Assembly: GCF_000967425.1 (NCBI RefSeq)
Contig: NZ_FO082820.1
Location: forward strand, 2,046,001-2,110,000
Direction of reading: 5' to 3'
DNA from: Pseudorhizobium banfieldiae
GTDB taxonomy: Bacteria; Pseudomonadota; Alphaproteobacteria; Rhizobiales; Rhizobiaceae
DNA length: 64,000 nt
Shown here in pieces: positions 1 through 9,813 of the stretch. The translations under genes were made by a program, and so were the position numbers. Numbering within the stretch: the first letter of the stretch is position 1; each line of letters opens with the position of its first letter. The notes beneath the pieces are model-generated. The model was not told the DNA's origin. It worked only from the letters and a program-made list of their open reading frames with translations, and made no database searches.

Positions 1-1080
1 TGCGCGCCCCGGGACCTGCGGGATCGGAATCTGCGCGGCGACATCGATCACGGCCTGGATCCGCCGCTGCGCGGAAGCCGCCGCATCCCGTCCCGTCTTC
101 GCACGCTCGCCCTCACCCAGCCGATTGACGTCGATCTGCTGGCCGTCGGCCGTCAGCAGGAATTCCGGTGCCTCGCCCGTGTCGAGCGTCGCCTCGCCGG
201 TCACCACGTAGGGGTTGTTGAGTGGTCCCACTTCAAGTCGGTAGTCAGGTATCCTGATGCGCTCATTTGTGAGCTCGAAGCTACCCTTCAGCCGTGGGCC
301 GGGCGGCGGCGCCTGCACCGGCTCGCTCTCATCCTCCTCCTCCAGCGCGTTCGTCGCAAAGCGTCCGTTATAGGCCGGGCGATCCTCGGCAAGAACGAGA
401 TGACCGTCGAGCTCAATGGCTGCTGGTACCGCATCGGGAAGGATGCGAAGGCGCAGCGGCATGGTCCGGTTGGCCGCATCGCCCTCCCCCGTTGCCAGTG
501 TGAATGCCGCCTCCTCGCCATCGAGAGAACCATAGCCCTCGCCGCGCCAGGGACCGGCAAGCGACGCGGCCGAGAGATCCGCGTTGAGGTTGGCAAGCTG
601 GCGCGTCTGTCCGCTCTGTTCATCGATGATGTCGATCGAACCGTTAGTGATGTTGACGCCTTCGATCACTACCGTCCGGAGCGGGATGTCGGCGCGGCTC
701 CCCCGCATCCAGTCGAGCGTTCCGTCGGGCAATATCCGGACCCGCGCCTTCGGCTCCTCGAGCCGCATGTCGAATATCCGCGCCTCGCCGGAAAGGAAGG
801 GCGCAAGTTCCATGTCCATGGAGAACCGCGCGGCGTGCAGTTGCGGCTGACCGTCCCGGTCCTGTCCGACCCGCACATCGTGTAGTGTCACCGACGGGAA
901 CGGCAGGATGCGGGCGTCCACGTCTCCGTGCACCACGACCTTTTTGCCGAGGATGCGGCTTGCCCGCTGCTCGAACTCTACCCGGAAGTCGGTCCAGTCG
1001 ACGAAGAATGGCGCAAGCAGAGCCGCAAAAAGCGCCACTACGAGAAGACCACCAGCCGTCAGTAGGATGCGTCCGAGCAC
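1..1080 (-). CDS. AsmA family protein, C-terminus beyond window
   Basis: An open frame of 360 codons runs from a GTG at 1080 off the left edge of the window. Residues about 3-25 are a single hydrophobic anchor (ILLTAGGLLVVALFAALLAP) followed by FFVDWTDFR, and then beta-rich sequence with the phrases VTLHDVRVG and PDGTLDWM. These are typical of the AsmA N-terminal domain, whose members are inner-membrane-anchored periplasmic proteins linked to outer-membrane lipid transport and assembly. The start is chosen because GGGAGAGA lies 8-15 bases upstream and the hydrophobic anchor follows at once. The gene is partial, so total length and the C-terminal AsmA_2 region cannot be seen. The AsmA assignment is by motif recognition; the substrate is unknown. 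Confidence 0.8.
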   Translation of the reverse strand, partial: MLGRILLTAGGLLVVALFAALLAPFFVDWTDFRVEFEQRASRILGKKVVVHGDVDARILPFPSVTLHDVRVGQDRDGQPQLHAARFSMDMELAPFLSGEARIFDMRLEEPKARVRILPDGTLDWMRGSRADIPLRTVVIEGVNITNGSIDIIDEQSGQTRQLANLNADLSAASLAGPWRGEGYGSLDGEEAAFTLATGEGDAANRTMPLRLRILPDAVPAAIELDGHLVLAEDRPAYNGRFATNALEEEDESEPVQAPPPGPRLKGSFELTNERIRIPDYRLEVGPLNNPYVVTGEATLDTGEAPEFLLTADGQQIDVNRLGEGERAKTGRDAAASAQRRIQAVIDVAAQIPIPQVPGRA

Positions 1081-1156
1081 CGTGCGTCTCTCCCTGGGTT
1101 GAGTAACAGACTAGTCCCACCCTGCAGCGGGGCAAGTCAAGGCATTGCGAGCCCGC

Positions 1157-2578
1157 TCAGCCCTGCGCGTTCAGCGCGAAGATCTTGCCGGGATTGAAGA
1201 TATTGTCCGGGTCAAGGCTCTTCTTGATCGAACGCATCAGATCAACGGCATCGCCAAGCTCCTGCTCCAGGAAGCTCATCTTCCCCTGGCCGATGCCGTG
1301 CTCGCCGGTGCATGTGCCGCCCATGGCGAGCGCCCGCGCGTTCAGACGCGCGACAAAGGCCTCGGCACGCGCGACGTCATCGGGGTCCTTGTCGTCGAAC
1401 AGGATGAGCACATGGAAATTGCCGTCCCCGGCATGCCCGACGATCGGCGCGAGGAACCCGTGTTCGGCGATATCGGCCTGGGTCTCGACGACGCAATCGG
1501 CAAGCCGCGATATTGGGACGCAGACATCCGTCGAGAGGCCGTTGAGATGCGGAGCCAATGCCCGCGACGCCCAGTAGGCATTGTGCCGTGCCTTCCAGAG
1601 CCGATTGCGTTCCTCGGCGTCCTGGGTATAGCTGAAGCTGTCCCCGCCGAACTCGGCCGCGATCTCCGAAAACTGCGCCGACTGGAGCGCCACGGTTTCC
1701 TCCGTCCCGTGAAACTCCAGGAACAGTGTCGGCTTCTCCGCGTAGGAGAGGCCGGAATAGCTGTTGCAGGCGCGCATCTGCATCTCGTCGAGCAGTTCGA
1801 TGCGAGCGACTGGGATTCCCATCTGGATCGTCATGATCACCGCATCGCAGGCCGCCTTGACCGACGGAAACGCGCAGACGCCACCACCGATCTTTTCGGG
1901 AATACCTTGCAGGCGGAGCGTGATGGACGTGATGACGCCGAGCGTGCCCTCGGAACCGACGAAGAGGCGGGTCAAGTCGTAACCGGCAGACGACTTTCGA
2001 GCGCGCTGCGCTGTGCGAATTTCCTCTCCATTCGCCGTGACCACCGTCAGCGACAGGACGTTGTCCTTCATCGTGCCGTAGCGGACGGCATTGGTGCCGG
2101 AGGCACGCGTTGCCGTCATCCCGCCGATCGAGGCATTGGCGCCCGGATCGATCGGGAAGAACAGACCAGTGGCGCGGAGTTCTGTATTCAGTTGCTCGCG
2201 GGTGACACCCGGCTCGACCACCACGTCGAGATCCTCGGCATTAACCTCGAGAACCCTGTTCATGCGCGAGAAATCGATGGAGATCCCGCCGTTCGGCGCA
2301 TTGATATGCCCTTCTAGGGAAGAGCCGGTGCCGAACGGGATCATTGGCACCCGATGGGCGGCGCAGACCCTGACGACGCTCTTCACATCATCTGCGCTTT
2401 CTACGAAGATGACGCCGTCCGGCAGCTGCGCGGGAAGGTAACTGGTGGTGTGGGCATGCTGGTCGCGGAACGCCTGGCCGGTCTGGAAGCGCTCTCCGAA
2501 GGACTGCTTGAGGATGCCGAGGACCTTGCCAATCCCCTCCTCGTTCCGGATGCCCGGTCTCACGTCCTTCAGCCCCAT
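1157..2578 (-). CDS. FAD-binding oxidase, D-lactate dehydrogenase (cytochrome) type
   Basis: This 473-residue flavoprotein belongs to the vanillyl-alcohol oxidase/PCMH superfamily. Residues about 50-225 form the FAD-binding PCMH domain, with IPFGTGSSLEGH near residue 80 and the FAD-contacting stretch DPGANASIGGM near 145. Residues about 230-470 form the FAD-oxidase C-terminal domain, with VGHAGDGNFHVLI, GEHGIGQGK and FNPGKI. Length and motifs match D-2-hydroxyacid dehydrogenases such as cytochrome-dependent D-lactate dehydrogenase, which pass electrons to cytochrome c or quinone. GlcD (glycolate oxidase) is a close relative, but no glcE or glcF lies nearby, so D-lactate or another D-2-hydroxyacid is preferred. 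GGGAGA sits upstream of the ATG. It is transcribed alone, 120 bases downstream of the RND permease gene. Confidence 0.85.
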   Translation of the reverse strand: MGLKDVRPGIRNEEGIGKVLGILKQSFGERFQTGQAFRDQHAHTTSYLPAQLPDGVIFVESADDVKSVVRVCAAHRVPMIPFGTGSSLEGHINAPNGGISIDFSRMNRVLEVNAEDLDVVVEPGVTREQLNTELRATGLFFPIDPGANASIGGMTATRASGTNAVRYGTMKDNVLSLTVVTANGEEIRTAQRARKSSAGYDLTRLFVGSEGTLGVITSITLRLQGIPEKIGGGVCAFPSVKAACDAVIMTIQMGIPVARIELLDEMQMRACNSYSGLSYAEKPTLFLEFHGTEETVALQSAQFSEIAAEFGGDSFSYTQDAEERNRLWKARHNAYWASRALAPHLNGLSTDVCVPISRLADCVVETQADIAEHGFLAPIVGHAGDGNFHVLILFDDKDPDDVARAEAFVARLNARALAMGGTCTGEHGIGQGKMSFLEQELGDAVDLMRSIKKSLDPDNIFNPGKIFALNAQG

Positions 2579-2698
2579 AGCAATATCTCCCGCAAATATG
2601 TCCAGTACCGGTTAGGGAACAGATGCGGGTTTGTCCAGAACGGCGAGGCGGCAGGCGGTTCGATGCGGCGTGACAATCCAGGCGCATCCGTCCGACGA

Positions 2699-5600
2699 TC
2701 ATTCCGCTGCAAGCAATGGACGATCACCATCCTCGTTGGCTTGCCGTTGGGTGGCATTCACCAGTTCCTGATGCAGCCGCCGCTCCTCATGGACGTGGGG
2801 CTTGGAGAAGCGCGCGATCAACAGATAGGCCACGGGCGTGATCAGCAGCGTGACGGACGTCGCGAGCGCGAGCCCGCCGACAATTACCCAGCCGAGTGCG
2901 ATGCGCGCCTCTGCACCCGCCCCCTGGGCGAGGATCAACGGAACGCCGCCGATGATGGTGGCGATCATCGTCATCATCACGGGACGAAGACGGATGCTGC
3001 ACGCCCGCTCGATCGCCTCGCGCACGCCTGCGCCCTGGTCGCGCAGCTGGTTGGCAAATTCGACGATTAGGATGCCGTTCTTGGCCATGACGCCGACGAG
3101 TAGAACAAGGCCGATCTGGCTGTAGACGTTCAGGCTGGTGCCCGTCAGGATCAGCGCGAACACGGCGCAGGCGAGCCCGAGCGGGACCGTCGACATGATG
3201 ATAAGGGACGACAGGACGCTTTCAAACTGGGCTGCGAGCACCAGGAAGATGATCGCAATTGCAAAGCCGAAGGTCATCAGCATGCCGGAGGAGTTCTCCT
3301 CCAGCGTCGCTGCCTCGGCCAGCGGCATCAGCCGTGCACCGGCCGGCAGCAGCGGCTCGGCCATCTCCTCGACCGCCTGTACCGCATCGCCGAGCGTCAC
3401 GCCGTCGCGCAGGTTGCCGGAAAAGGACACGGCCGCCAGTTGCTGTTCGCGGTTGAGCTCGGGGGCCACAGCGCCTTCCTGCAGGGTCGCGATCGTCGAC
3501 ATCGGCACGATCTTTCCGTCGGCCGCCTTGAGGAAGATGTTCTCGAGGTCCGTCGGGTCGTCGATCGGCTGCGTGTTGGAGGTGAGCTTGACCGGGAGCG
3601 CCTCGCCTTCGACGAAGACATCGACGATGGACCGGCCTTCGAGCAGTGCCTGCATGGCAGCCGAAAGTCCGGTGATGTCGATGCCAAGATCGGAGGCGCG
3701 CTCGCGGTCGATTGCCACCGAAAGCTGCGCCTGGGTTGGTTCGTTCGACAGCCGCGGCGTTTCGAACAGACCGCTGTCTTCCATCTTGTAGACGAGCTGG
3801 ATGGCAGCCTGGGTCAGGCTGGCATGGTCGCTACCGACCATGGCCACCTGGAGACCGTTGCCGGCCCCGCGGATGCGCAGGCTGTTCGACTGGATGGCAA
3901 AGCCGCGAAGTGCCGGCACTGTCTGCGCCGCCGCGTTGATATCCTGGACGATCTGATCCTGGGTTCGCTCGCGCTCACCCCAGGGCGCCAGCGTCAGCAC
4001 CATGAAGCCGCTGTTCGTGTTGCTGCCGAAGCCCGAGATGGAGAAGATGTTGGAGATTTCGCCGGACTCGCGAAGCGGCTGCAGGTTTTCCTCGACGCGC
4101 TGCATCTGGTCGCGCGTGTAGTCTAGGCTCACGCCTTCCGGGGCGGAAAGCCGCATCATCACCATCGACCGGTCTTCCCGCGGCGTCAGTTCGCTGCGAA
4201 CGGAGCCGAAGGCCCCGTATGCCGCAACTGAGATCAGGACGGAGACGGCAATGACGACCAGCGGCGCATCGAGGCAGCGGCGCAGGATGCCGGCATAGAG
4301 GCCCGCGAACTTTTCGCCGATCCAGTACAGCGGGCCGCTCTCGCTTTCCCTGATCGGTTTCGACAGCATGCGCGAGGCCAGCATCGGACAAAGCGTCAGC
4401 GCCGTGACCGACGACAGCGCAACCGCAAAGGCAAGCACGAAGCCGAATTCACGGAACAGCCCGCCCATCTGGCCGGGTAGGAAGGAGAGCGGGATGAACA
4501 CCGCGGCGAGGGTCGCCGTGGTCGCCATGACCGCGAAGAAGACCTGCTGCGTGCCAAGGACGGCGGCCGCCCTTGGTCCCATGCCTTCTGCACGCCGGCG
4601 CACGATATTCTCGAGAACCACGATGGCATCGTCGACGACGAGGCCGGTGGCGAGCACGATAGCGAGCAGCGTCAGGATGTTGATCGAGAAGCCGACGAGA
4701 TAGATGGCGACGAGGGTACCGATCAGCGCCACCGGCATGGTGACGGCGGGGATGAGGGTGGCCCGCCAGTCCCTCAGAAAGAGAAAGATGACGATCAGCA
4801 CCACCGTGGCGGAGAGGCCGAGCGCGATCTCCACCTCGTGCAGCGCGCCCTCGATGAAGACGGCGTCGTCGCTGGTGATGGCAATGCGCGTACCCTCAGG
4901 CAAGTTCTCCTGCAGTTCCGTCACCGCTGCCTTGACGCCGTCGGAAATACTCAGCGTGTTCGACTGCGCCTGGCGGATGATCCCGAGGCCGACCCCCTGG
5001 ACACCATTGGCGCGCAGCACGGTCGAGCCGTCATCGGGACCGAGCGTCACCGTCGCGACGTCGCGCAGCCGGATATTGTCCTTGATGAGGACGCTCTCGA
5101 AATCTTCGGGCGTCGTCAGGTTTGCCGTGGCTCGCACGACGATGTTCTGCCGGTTGCTCTCCAGCGAGCCTGCCGGGACGTCGAGGGCAGCGGTCGAAAG
5201 TGCTGTCGAGATGTCGCCGACCGTCAGACCACGACCGGCAAGGGCCGCCTGATTGATGTCGACGCGGAAGATCTTTTCCTGATCGCCATAGAGCTCGACG
5301 TCGGCAACGCCATCGACGGAAGCCAGCCTGTCGGTGACCTCGTTGTCGACGAGCAGCGTCAGGTCTTCCATGGACAGGGTGCTGGAGGTGACGGCAATCC
5401 GCATGATCGCCTGGGAGTCCGAATCCGCCTTGATGATGCGCGGTTCGTCGGCATCGTCCGGCAGCTGGTTCGTGATGCGGCCGAGCGCATCGCGCACGTC
5501 GTTCGCTGCCACGGCAAGGTCGGCAGTATCGGAGAACTCCATCGTGACCCGGCTGGAGCCGAACTGTGATTCCGACGAGATAGATTTGAGCCCGCTGACG

Positions 5601-5863
5601 CGCGCCACCGCCCCCTCGATGACCTGCGTCAATTCCTGGTCGATCGTCTGGGGCGAGGCCCCGTCATAGGACGTCCGCACGGTAATAACCGGTTGATCGA
5701 CATCCGGAAGCTCACGCACCTCGACCCCGAAAAGGGCCGCAAGACCTGCGACGACAAGGAGCGTGTTGAGAACGGCGGCGAGGATCGGCCGGCGGACGAA
5801 GAGCGCCGTGAAGCTCTGGCCGGGGTCCTGCTGCGAGGGCGTCTGGCTGTCGTGGGATGTCAT
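2699..5863 (-). CDS. RND family efflux transporter permease (HAE1 type)
   Basis: This 1054-residue inner-membrane pump subunit of the AcrB/MexF superfamily is close to the usual 1030-1060 residues. There is an N-terminal helix near residue 25 and two large periplasmic loops. The TM4 signature GLVVDDAIVVLENIVRR near residue 405 carries the proton-relay aspartates. The second half repeats the fold, with LAAQFESVLSSL and GVMAKNGILIVEFANQLR. It should form a trimeric proton/drug antiporter with the fusion protein encoded just upstream. Its ATG overlaps the stop of that gene by four bases (ATGA), so the two are co-translated. No outer-membrane channel or TetR regulator is adjacent, so a TolC-like partner must be encoded elsewhere. 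The substrate cannot be read from the sequence. Confidence 0.93.
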   Translation of the reverse strand: MTSHDSQTPSQQDPGQSFTALFVRRPILAAVLNTLLVVAGLAALFGVEVRELPDVDQPVITVRTSYDGASPQTIDQELTQVIEGAVARVSGLKSISSESQFGSSRVTMEFSDTADLAVAANDVRDALGRITNQLPDDADEPRIIKADSDSQAIMRIAVTSSTLSMEDLTLLVDNEVTDRLASVDGVADVELYGDQEKIFRVDINQAALAGRGLTVGDISTALSTAALDVPAGSLESNRQNIVVRATANLTTPEDFESVLIKDNIRLRDVATVTLGPDDGSTVLRANGVQGVGLGIIRQAQSNTLSISDGVKAAVTELQENLPEGTRIAITSDDAVFIEGALHEVEIALGLSATVVLIVIFLFLRDWRATLIPAVTMPVALIGTLVAIYLVGFSINILTLLAIVLATGLVVDDAIVVLENIVRRRAEGMGPRAAAVLGTQQVFFAVMATTATLAAVFIPLSFLPGQMGGLFREFGFVLAFAVALSSVTALTLCPMLASRMLSKPIRESESGPLYWIGEKFAGLYAGILRRCLDAPLVVIAVSVLISVAAYGAFGSVRSELTPREDRSMVMMRLSAPEGVSLDYTRDQMQRVEENLQPLRESGEISNIFSISGFGSNTNSGFMVLTLAPWGERERTQDQIVQDINAAAQTVPALRGFAIQSNSLRIRGAGNGLQVAMVGSDHASLTQAAIQLVYKMEDSGLFETPRLSNEPTQAQLSVAIDRERASDLGIDITGLSAAMQALLEGRSIVDVFVEGEALPVKLTSNTQPIDDPTDLENIFLKAADGKIVPMSTIATLQEGAVAPELNREQQLAAVSFSGNLRDGVTLGDAVQAVEEMAEPLLPAGARLMPLAEAATLEENSSGMLMTFGFAIAIIFLVLAAQFESVLSSLIIMSTVPLGLACAVFALILTGTSLNVYSQIGLVLLVGVMAKNGILIVEFANQLRDQGAGVREAIERACSIRLRPVMMTMIATIIGGVPLILAQGAGAEARIALGWVIVGGLALATSVTLLITPVAYLLIARFSKPHVHEERRLHQELVNATQRQANEDGDRPLLAAE

Positions 5864-7026
5864 TGGCTCGCCACCTCCGCAGTCTCCGACGCCCCGGCAA
5901 TACGGACGTCGGCACCTTCACGGACCCGTTGCAGGCCTTCGACCACCACGGCATCGTCGGCCTTCAGCTCGGCATCCACCAGCACGACATCGGGGTTGCG
6001 CTGGATGATCCGCACGCGCGTCTTCACCGACTTGCCATCGACGACCTGCCAGACATAGGAGCCTTCCGCATCCCACTGTACTGCCAGCGGATCTACGGCC
6101 GGGAAGGTATCGCCGGAAAAGCGCATGCCGACGCTGAAGGCCATGCCGGCGCGTAGCTTGTCCTCCGGGTTGTCAATGCGGGCGCGGATGCGCAGCGTCC
6201 GGCTTGCCGGATCCACACGGTTGTCGATCGCATGGACGACGCCGGTGAAGGCGTCGCCAGGGCGGGCAATGGACGTCGCCTCGACCGGATGACCGACGGA
6301 GATGGCGGTCGCGAAGCGTTCCGGCGCCCAGAAGTCCACCAGCAGCGACGAGCGGTCATCGATCGTGACAACGGCGGTCTGGGTGGTGACATTGTCGCCG
6401 ACATTGGCCGGCACGATGCCTGCCACGCCATCGATCGGCGAGACGATTTCGCGGCGTTTCAGGTTGAGTTCGGCAGTCGAGACTTCGAGCTTCGCCGTCT
6501 CCTCGGCGATCTGCGCATCGAGCACGTCGAGCCGCGACACGGAACGCAGGTTGCTGAGCGACTGGGAGCGCTCGGTCGCGCTACGAAGCGCAACCTGCGC
6601 CCGGTCACGCGCAATCACCTGCTCGTCGTCGTCGAGGCGGGCCAGCACCTGGCCCTTCGTGACCTTGTCGCCCGCCGACACGAGAATTTCCTCGATGGTG
6701 CCGGACGCCTGGGGCATGACGACAACGGACTGGATCGCCTCTCCGCTGCCGATCGCCGCCAGCCGGTCGTTGACCGTTCCGGTTGCCACGGCCTCCGTCA
6801 CGACCACGGTCGCGCGTCCGCCGGGGCCCCTGCCCGGCCCGCCATTCCTGCCCGCGCCGGGAGCCTCCGCGTTCTGAGCCGCCTGCGGCCGGATCGCCGC
6901 GACGATCGGCTCGGGCACGCCCATCCTCGCCAGCGTGTCGCCGGCTCCGGGCACCATGAATACCCAGAGACAGAGGGCGACGACGACCACAACGATACTG
7001 AGGAGCAGTTGCTTCCAGATGCGCAT
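5860..7026 (-). CDS. RND efflux periplasmic adaptor (membrane fusion protein)
   Basis: This 388-residue HlyD/AcrA-type adaptor links the RND permease to an outer-membrane channel. Residues about 7-30 are a hydrophobic N-terminal anchor (LLLSIVVVVVALCLWVFMVP). A Gly/Pro/Arg-rich linker near residues 50-70 follows. Then comes a split lipoyl domain around a short coiled hairpin: SGTIEEILVSAGDKVTKGQ, then SPIDGVAGIVPANVGDNVT. Beta-barrel and membrane-proximal domains follow, with ASRTLRIRARIDNPEDKLRAG. The ATG at 7026 has GGAGATCTTA upstream. It is the first gene of a two-gene operon with the permease. The 277-base gap to the divergent uvrD gene holds the promoters and two imperfect inverted repeats that could be regulator sites. 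Confidence 0.92.
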   Translation of the reverse strand: MRIWKQLLLSIVVVVVALCLWVFMVPGAGDTLARMGVPEPIVAAIRPQAAQNAEAPGAGRNGGPGRGPGGRATVVVTEAVATGTVNDRLAAIGSGEAIQSVVVMPQASGTIEEILVSAGDKVTKGQVLARLDDDEQVIARDRAQVALRSATERSQSLSNLRSVSRLDVLDAQIAEETAKLEVSTAELNLKRREIVSPIDGVAGIVPANVGDNVTTQTAVVTIDDRSSLLVDFWAPERFATAISVGHPVEATSIARPGDAFTGVVHAIDNRVDPASRTLRIRARIDNPEDKLRAGMAFSVGMRFSGDTFPAVDPLAVQWDAEGSYVWQVVDGKSVKTRVRIIQRNPDVVLVDAELKADDAVVVEGLQRVREGADVRIAGASETAEVASQ

Positions 7027-7303
7027 TAAGATCTCCGGCGGGAGTAGTTCGGATCGAATAGCGGCAATATCTATGCCGGCGACTATACATGCAATTCGCG
7101 ATCGGCATCCTTACGGATTTGTAACATCGTGGGATTTCACGCAGATGTCAGATCGCGCGTCTGATGCATGCGCTGTACATCCTTGCCCCTCCCCCGCATT
7201 TCGCCGGCCATACCTTGATTTTGCCATCGGCTGGTGAAAGGACAGGAATGAAACCAGAACATCTTTTCTGGCCTTTCAGGTCCGAATCACTACATTGACC
7301 CGC

Positions 7304-9802
7304 ATGAGTAACGTTTTCGACGACATTCCGTTCTTCGACGAGGAACCGGAACCCCGCCGTCCTTCGCAACCGGCGCCACCACCGGCCGCCGCGGGACAGG
7401 GATCCGGGCTCGGCATTGCCGCCCGCGCCATGGCCGCGCGCGACCAGAACCGTGCAATGCCCGACTATCTCTCCGGCCTCAATCCCGAGCAGCGAGAAGC
7501 CGTTGAGACGCTGGCCGGCCCGGTGCTGGTGCTGGCCGGCGCTGGCACGGGCAAGACGCGCGTGCTGACGACCCGCATCGCCCACATCCTTGCGACGGGC
7601 AAGGCTTTCCCGTCGCAGATCCTCGCCGTCACCTTCACCAACAAGGCGGCGCGCGAGATGAAGGAGCGCATCGGCGTGCTCGTCGGTGGCGCGGTTGAAG
7701 GCATGCCCTGGCTCGGCACCTTCCACTCGATCGGCGTGAAGCTCCTGCGCCGCCATGCGGAGCTCGCGGGGCTGCGTTCCGACTTCACCATTCTCGACAC
7801 CGACGACGTGATCCGGCTGATCAAGCAGCTGATCCAGGCGGAGGGGCTGGACGACAAGCGCTGGCCGGCCCGCCAGTTCGCCGGCATGATCGACAACTGG
7901 AAGAACAAGGGCCTGACGCCGAAGGACATACCCGAGGGCGACGCGCGCGCCTTCGCCAACGGCAAGGGCCGCGAGCTCTACCGCGCCTACCAGGACCGGC
8001 TGAAGACGCTGAACGCCTGCGACTTCGGCGACCTGCTGCTCCATCCGATCGCGATCTTCCGCGACCACCCGGATATCCTCAAGGAGTATCACGGCAAATT
8101 CCGCTACATCCTGGTGGACGAGTACCAGGACACCAACACTGCCCAGTACATGTGGCTGCGGCTGCTCGCCCAGCGGCCGAAGGGCGTGCCGCAGAACGTC
8201 TGCTGCGTCGGCGACGACGACCAGTCGATCTATGGCTGGCGCGGTGCGGAGGTCGACAACATCCTGCGCTTCGAGAAGGATTTTCTGGGCGCCAGGGTGA
8301 TCAAGCTGGAGCGCAATTACCGCTCCACCGAACACATTCTCGGCGCCGCCGGCCACCTGATCGCCCACAATGAGGGTCGGCTCGGCAAGACGCTGTTCAC
8401 CGACCGCAGCGACCCGGACGACGAGAAGGTGCAGGTACACGCAGCCTGGGATTCCGAAGAGGAAGCCCGCGCCGTGGGCGAGGAGATCGAGAGGCTGCAG
8501 CGCGGCGATGCCGACGGAAAACGGCATGCGCTGAACGACATGGCGATCCTCGTGCGCGCTTCCTTCCAGATGCGCGAGTTCGAAGACCGCTTCGTCACCC
8601 TCGGCCTCAACTACCGCGTCATCGGCGGCCCGCGCTTCTACGAGCGGCTCGAGATCCGCGACGCGATGGCCTATTTCCGCCTTACCTGCCAGCCGGCCGA
8701 CGACCTTGCCTTCGAGCGGATCGTCAATACGCCGAAGCGCGGGCTGGGCGACACGACGGTGCGCACGCTCCACGACTATGCCCGTGCCCGCGACATCCCG
8801 ATGCTGGCTGCCGCGAGCGAAATCATCGAGACGGACGAGCTGAAACCGAAGGCGCGCAAGGCGCTCTTCGACGTGATTCAAAGCTTCAGGAACTGGCAGG
8901 AACGGCTTGAGAAGATTCCGCATATCGAGCTTGCCGAGCAGATCCTCGAAGAGTCCGGCTATACCGACATGTGGAAGAACGACAAGTCGGCTGAAGCGCC
9001 TGGACGGCTGGAAAACCTCAAGGAACTGATCCGCTCCATGGAGCAATTCGAGTCCATGCGGGGCTTCCTCGAGCATGTCTCGCTGGTCATGGATGCCGAG
9101 CAGAACGAGGATCTCGACGCCGTCTCGATCATGACGCTGCACTCCGCCAAGGGGCTGGAATTCGACACCGTCTTCCTGCCCGGCTGGGAGGAAGGTCTCT
9201 TTCCGCACCAGCGGGCGCTCGACGAGGGCGGCCGCTCTGGGCTGGAGGAGGAACGCCGCCTCGCCTATGTCGGCATCACCCGCGCCAAGCGGCGCTGCCA
9301 CATCTGGTTCGTCTCCAACCGGCGCATCCACGGGCTGTGGCAGTCCACCATGCCCTCGCGCTTCCTCGACGAACTGCCGGCGCATCACGTCGATGTCGCG
9401 GCGTCGGACAGCAACTATGGCGGCTATGGCGGGCGCGGCGGCTATGGCCAGTCGCGCTTCGACAAGGCCGACCCCTTCGCCAACACCTATTCCACTCCCG
9501 GCTGGAAGCGTGCCCAGGCCAACCAGACGAACGCCACCCGCGACAACTGGGGTACCCGCTCCGGCCACGCGGTGGAACGCATCGGCTACGGCGAAAGCGG
9601 CCCGCGCACCCGTACCATCGAGGGCGAACTGGTGGCGAAATCCGTCGCCGACACGCCCTCGCAATTCACCGTCGGCGACCGCGTCTTCCACATCAAGTTC
9701 GGCAACGGCAACATCGCTTCGATCGAAGGCAACAAGCTGACCATCGACTTCGACAAGGCCGGCCAGAAGCGGGTGCTGGAAGGGTTTGTGGAGCGGGTGT
9801 GA
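7304..9802 (+). CDS. uvrD: DNA helicase II, UvrD/PcrA family
   Basis: This 832-residue superfamily 1A 3'-5' DNA helicase acts in nucleotide-excision and mismatch repair. Residues about 1-50 are a Pro/Ala-rich extension. Walker A is GAGTGKTR at about 79-86, Walker B is DEYQDTN near 280, then come GDDDQSIYGWRGAE, motif V/VI sequences SIMTLHSAKGLEF and YVGITRAKRR. A Gly/Tyr-rich linker (SNYGGYGGRGGYGQ) precedes a C-terminal Tudor-like module (GDRVFHIKFGNG) that in PcrA binds RNA polymerase. ATG 7304 is preferred over the in-frame TTG nine bases upstream, although neither has a strong ribosome-binding site. No GTTC-N7-GTTC LexA box, the alphaproteobacterial type, was seen in the upstream gap. The gene converges on the orphan nuclease-like gene with an 11-base gap. 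Confidence 0.95.
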   Translation: MSNVFDDIPFFDEEPEPRRPSQPAPPPAAAGQGSGLGIAARAMAARDQNRAMPDYLSGLNPEQREAVETLAGPVLVLAGAGTGKTRVLTTRIAHILATGKAFPSQILAVTFTNKAAREMKERIGVLVGGAVEGMPWLGTFHSIGVKLLRRHAELAGLRSDFTILDTDDVIRLIKQLIQAEGLDDKRWPARQFAGMIDNWKNKGLTPKDIPEGDARAFANGKGRELYRAYQDRLKTLNACDFGDLLLHPIAIFRDHPDILKEYHGKFRYILVDEYQDTNTAQYMWLRLLAQRPKGVPQNVCCVGDDDQSIYGWRGAEVDNILRFEKDFLGARVIKLERNYRSTEHILGAAGHLIAHNEGRLGKTLFTDRSDPDDEKVQVHAAWDSEEEARAVGEEIERLQRGDADGKRHALNDMAILVRASFQMREFEDRFVTLGLNYRVIGGPRFYERLEIRDAMAYFRLTCQPADDLAFERIVNTPKRGLGDTTVRTLHDYARARDIPMLAAASEIIETDELKPKARKALFDVIQSFRNWQERLEKIPHIELAEQILEESGYTDMWKNDKSAEAPGRLENLKELIRSMEQFESMRGFLEHVSLVMDAEQNEDLDAVSIMTLHSAKGLEFDTVFLPGWEEGLFPHQRALDEGGRSGLEEERRLAYVGITRAKRRCHIWFVSNRRIHGLWQSTMPSRFLDELPAHHVDVAASDSNYGGYGGRGGYGQSRFDKADPFANTYSTPGWKRAQANQTNATRDNWGTRSGHAVERIGYGESGPRTRTIEGELVAKSVADTPSQFTVGDRVFHIKFGNGNIASIEGNKLTIDFDKAGQKRVLEGFVERV

Positions 9803-9813
9803 GACAAGGACTA

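Noticed and set aside
7148..9691. 847-codon minus-strand frame opposite uvrD
   Set aside because: It is an antisense shadow; the plus strand has the full set of helicase motifs.
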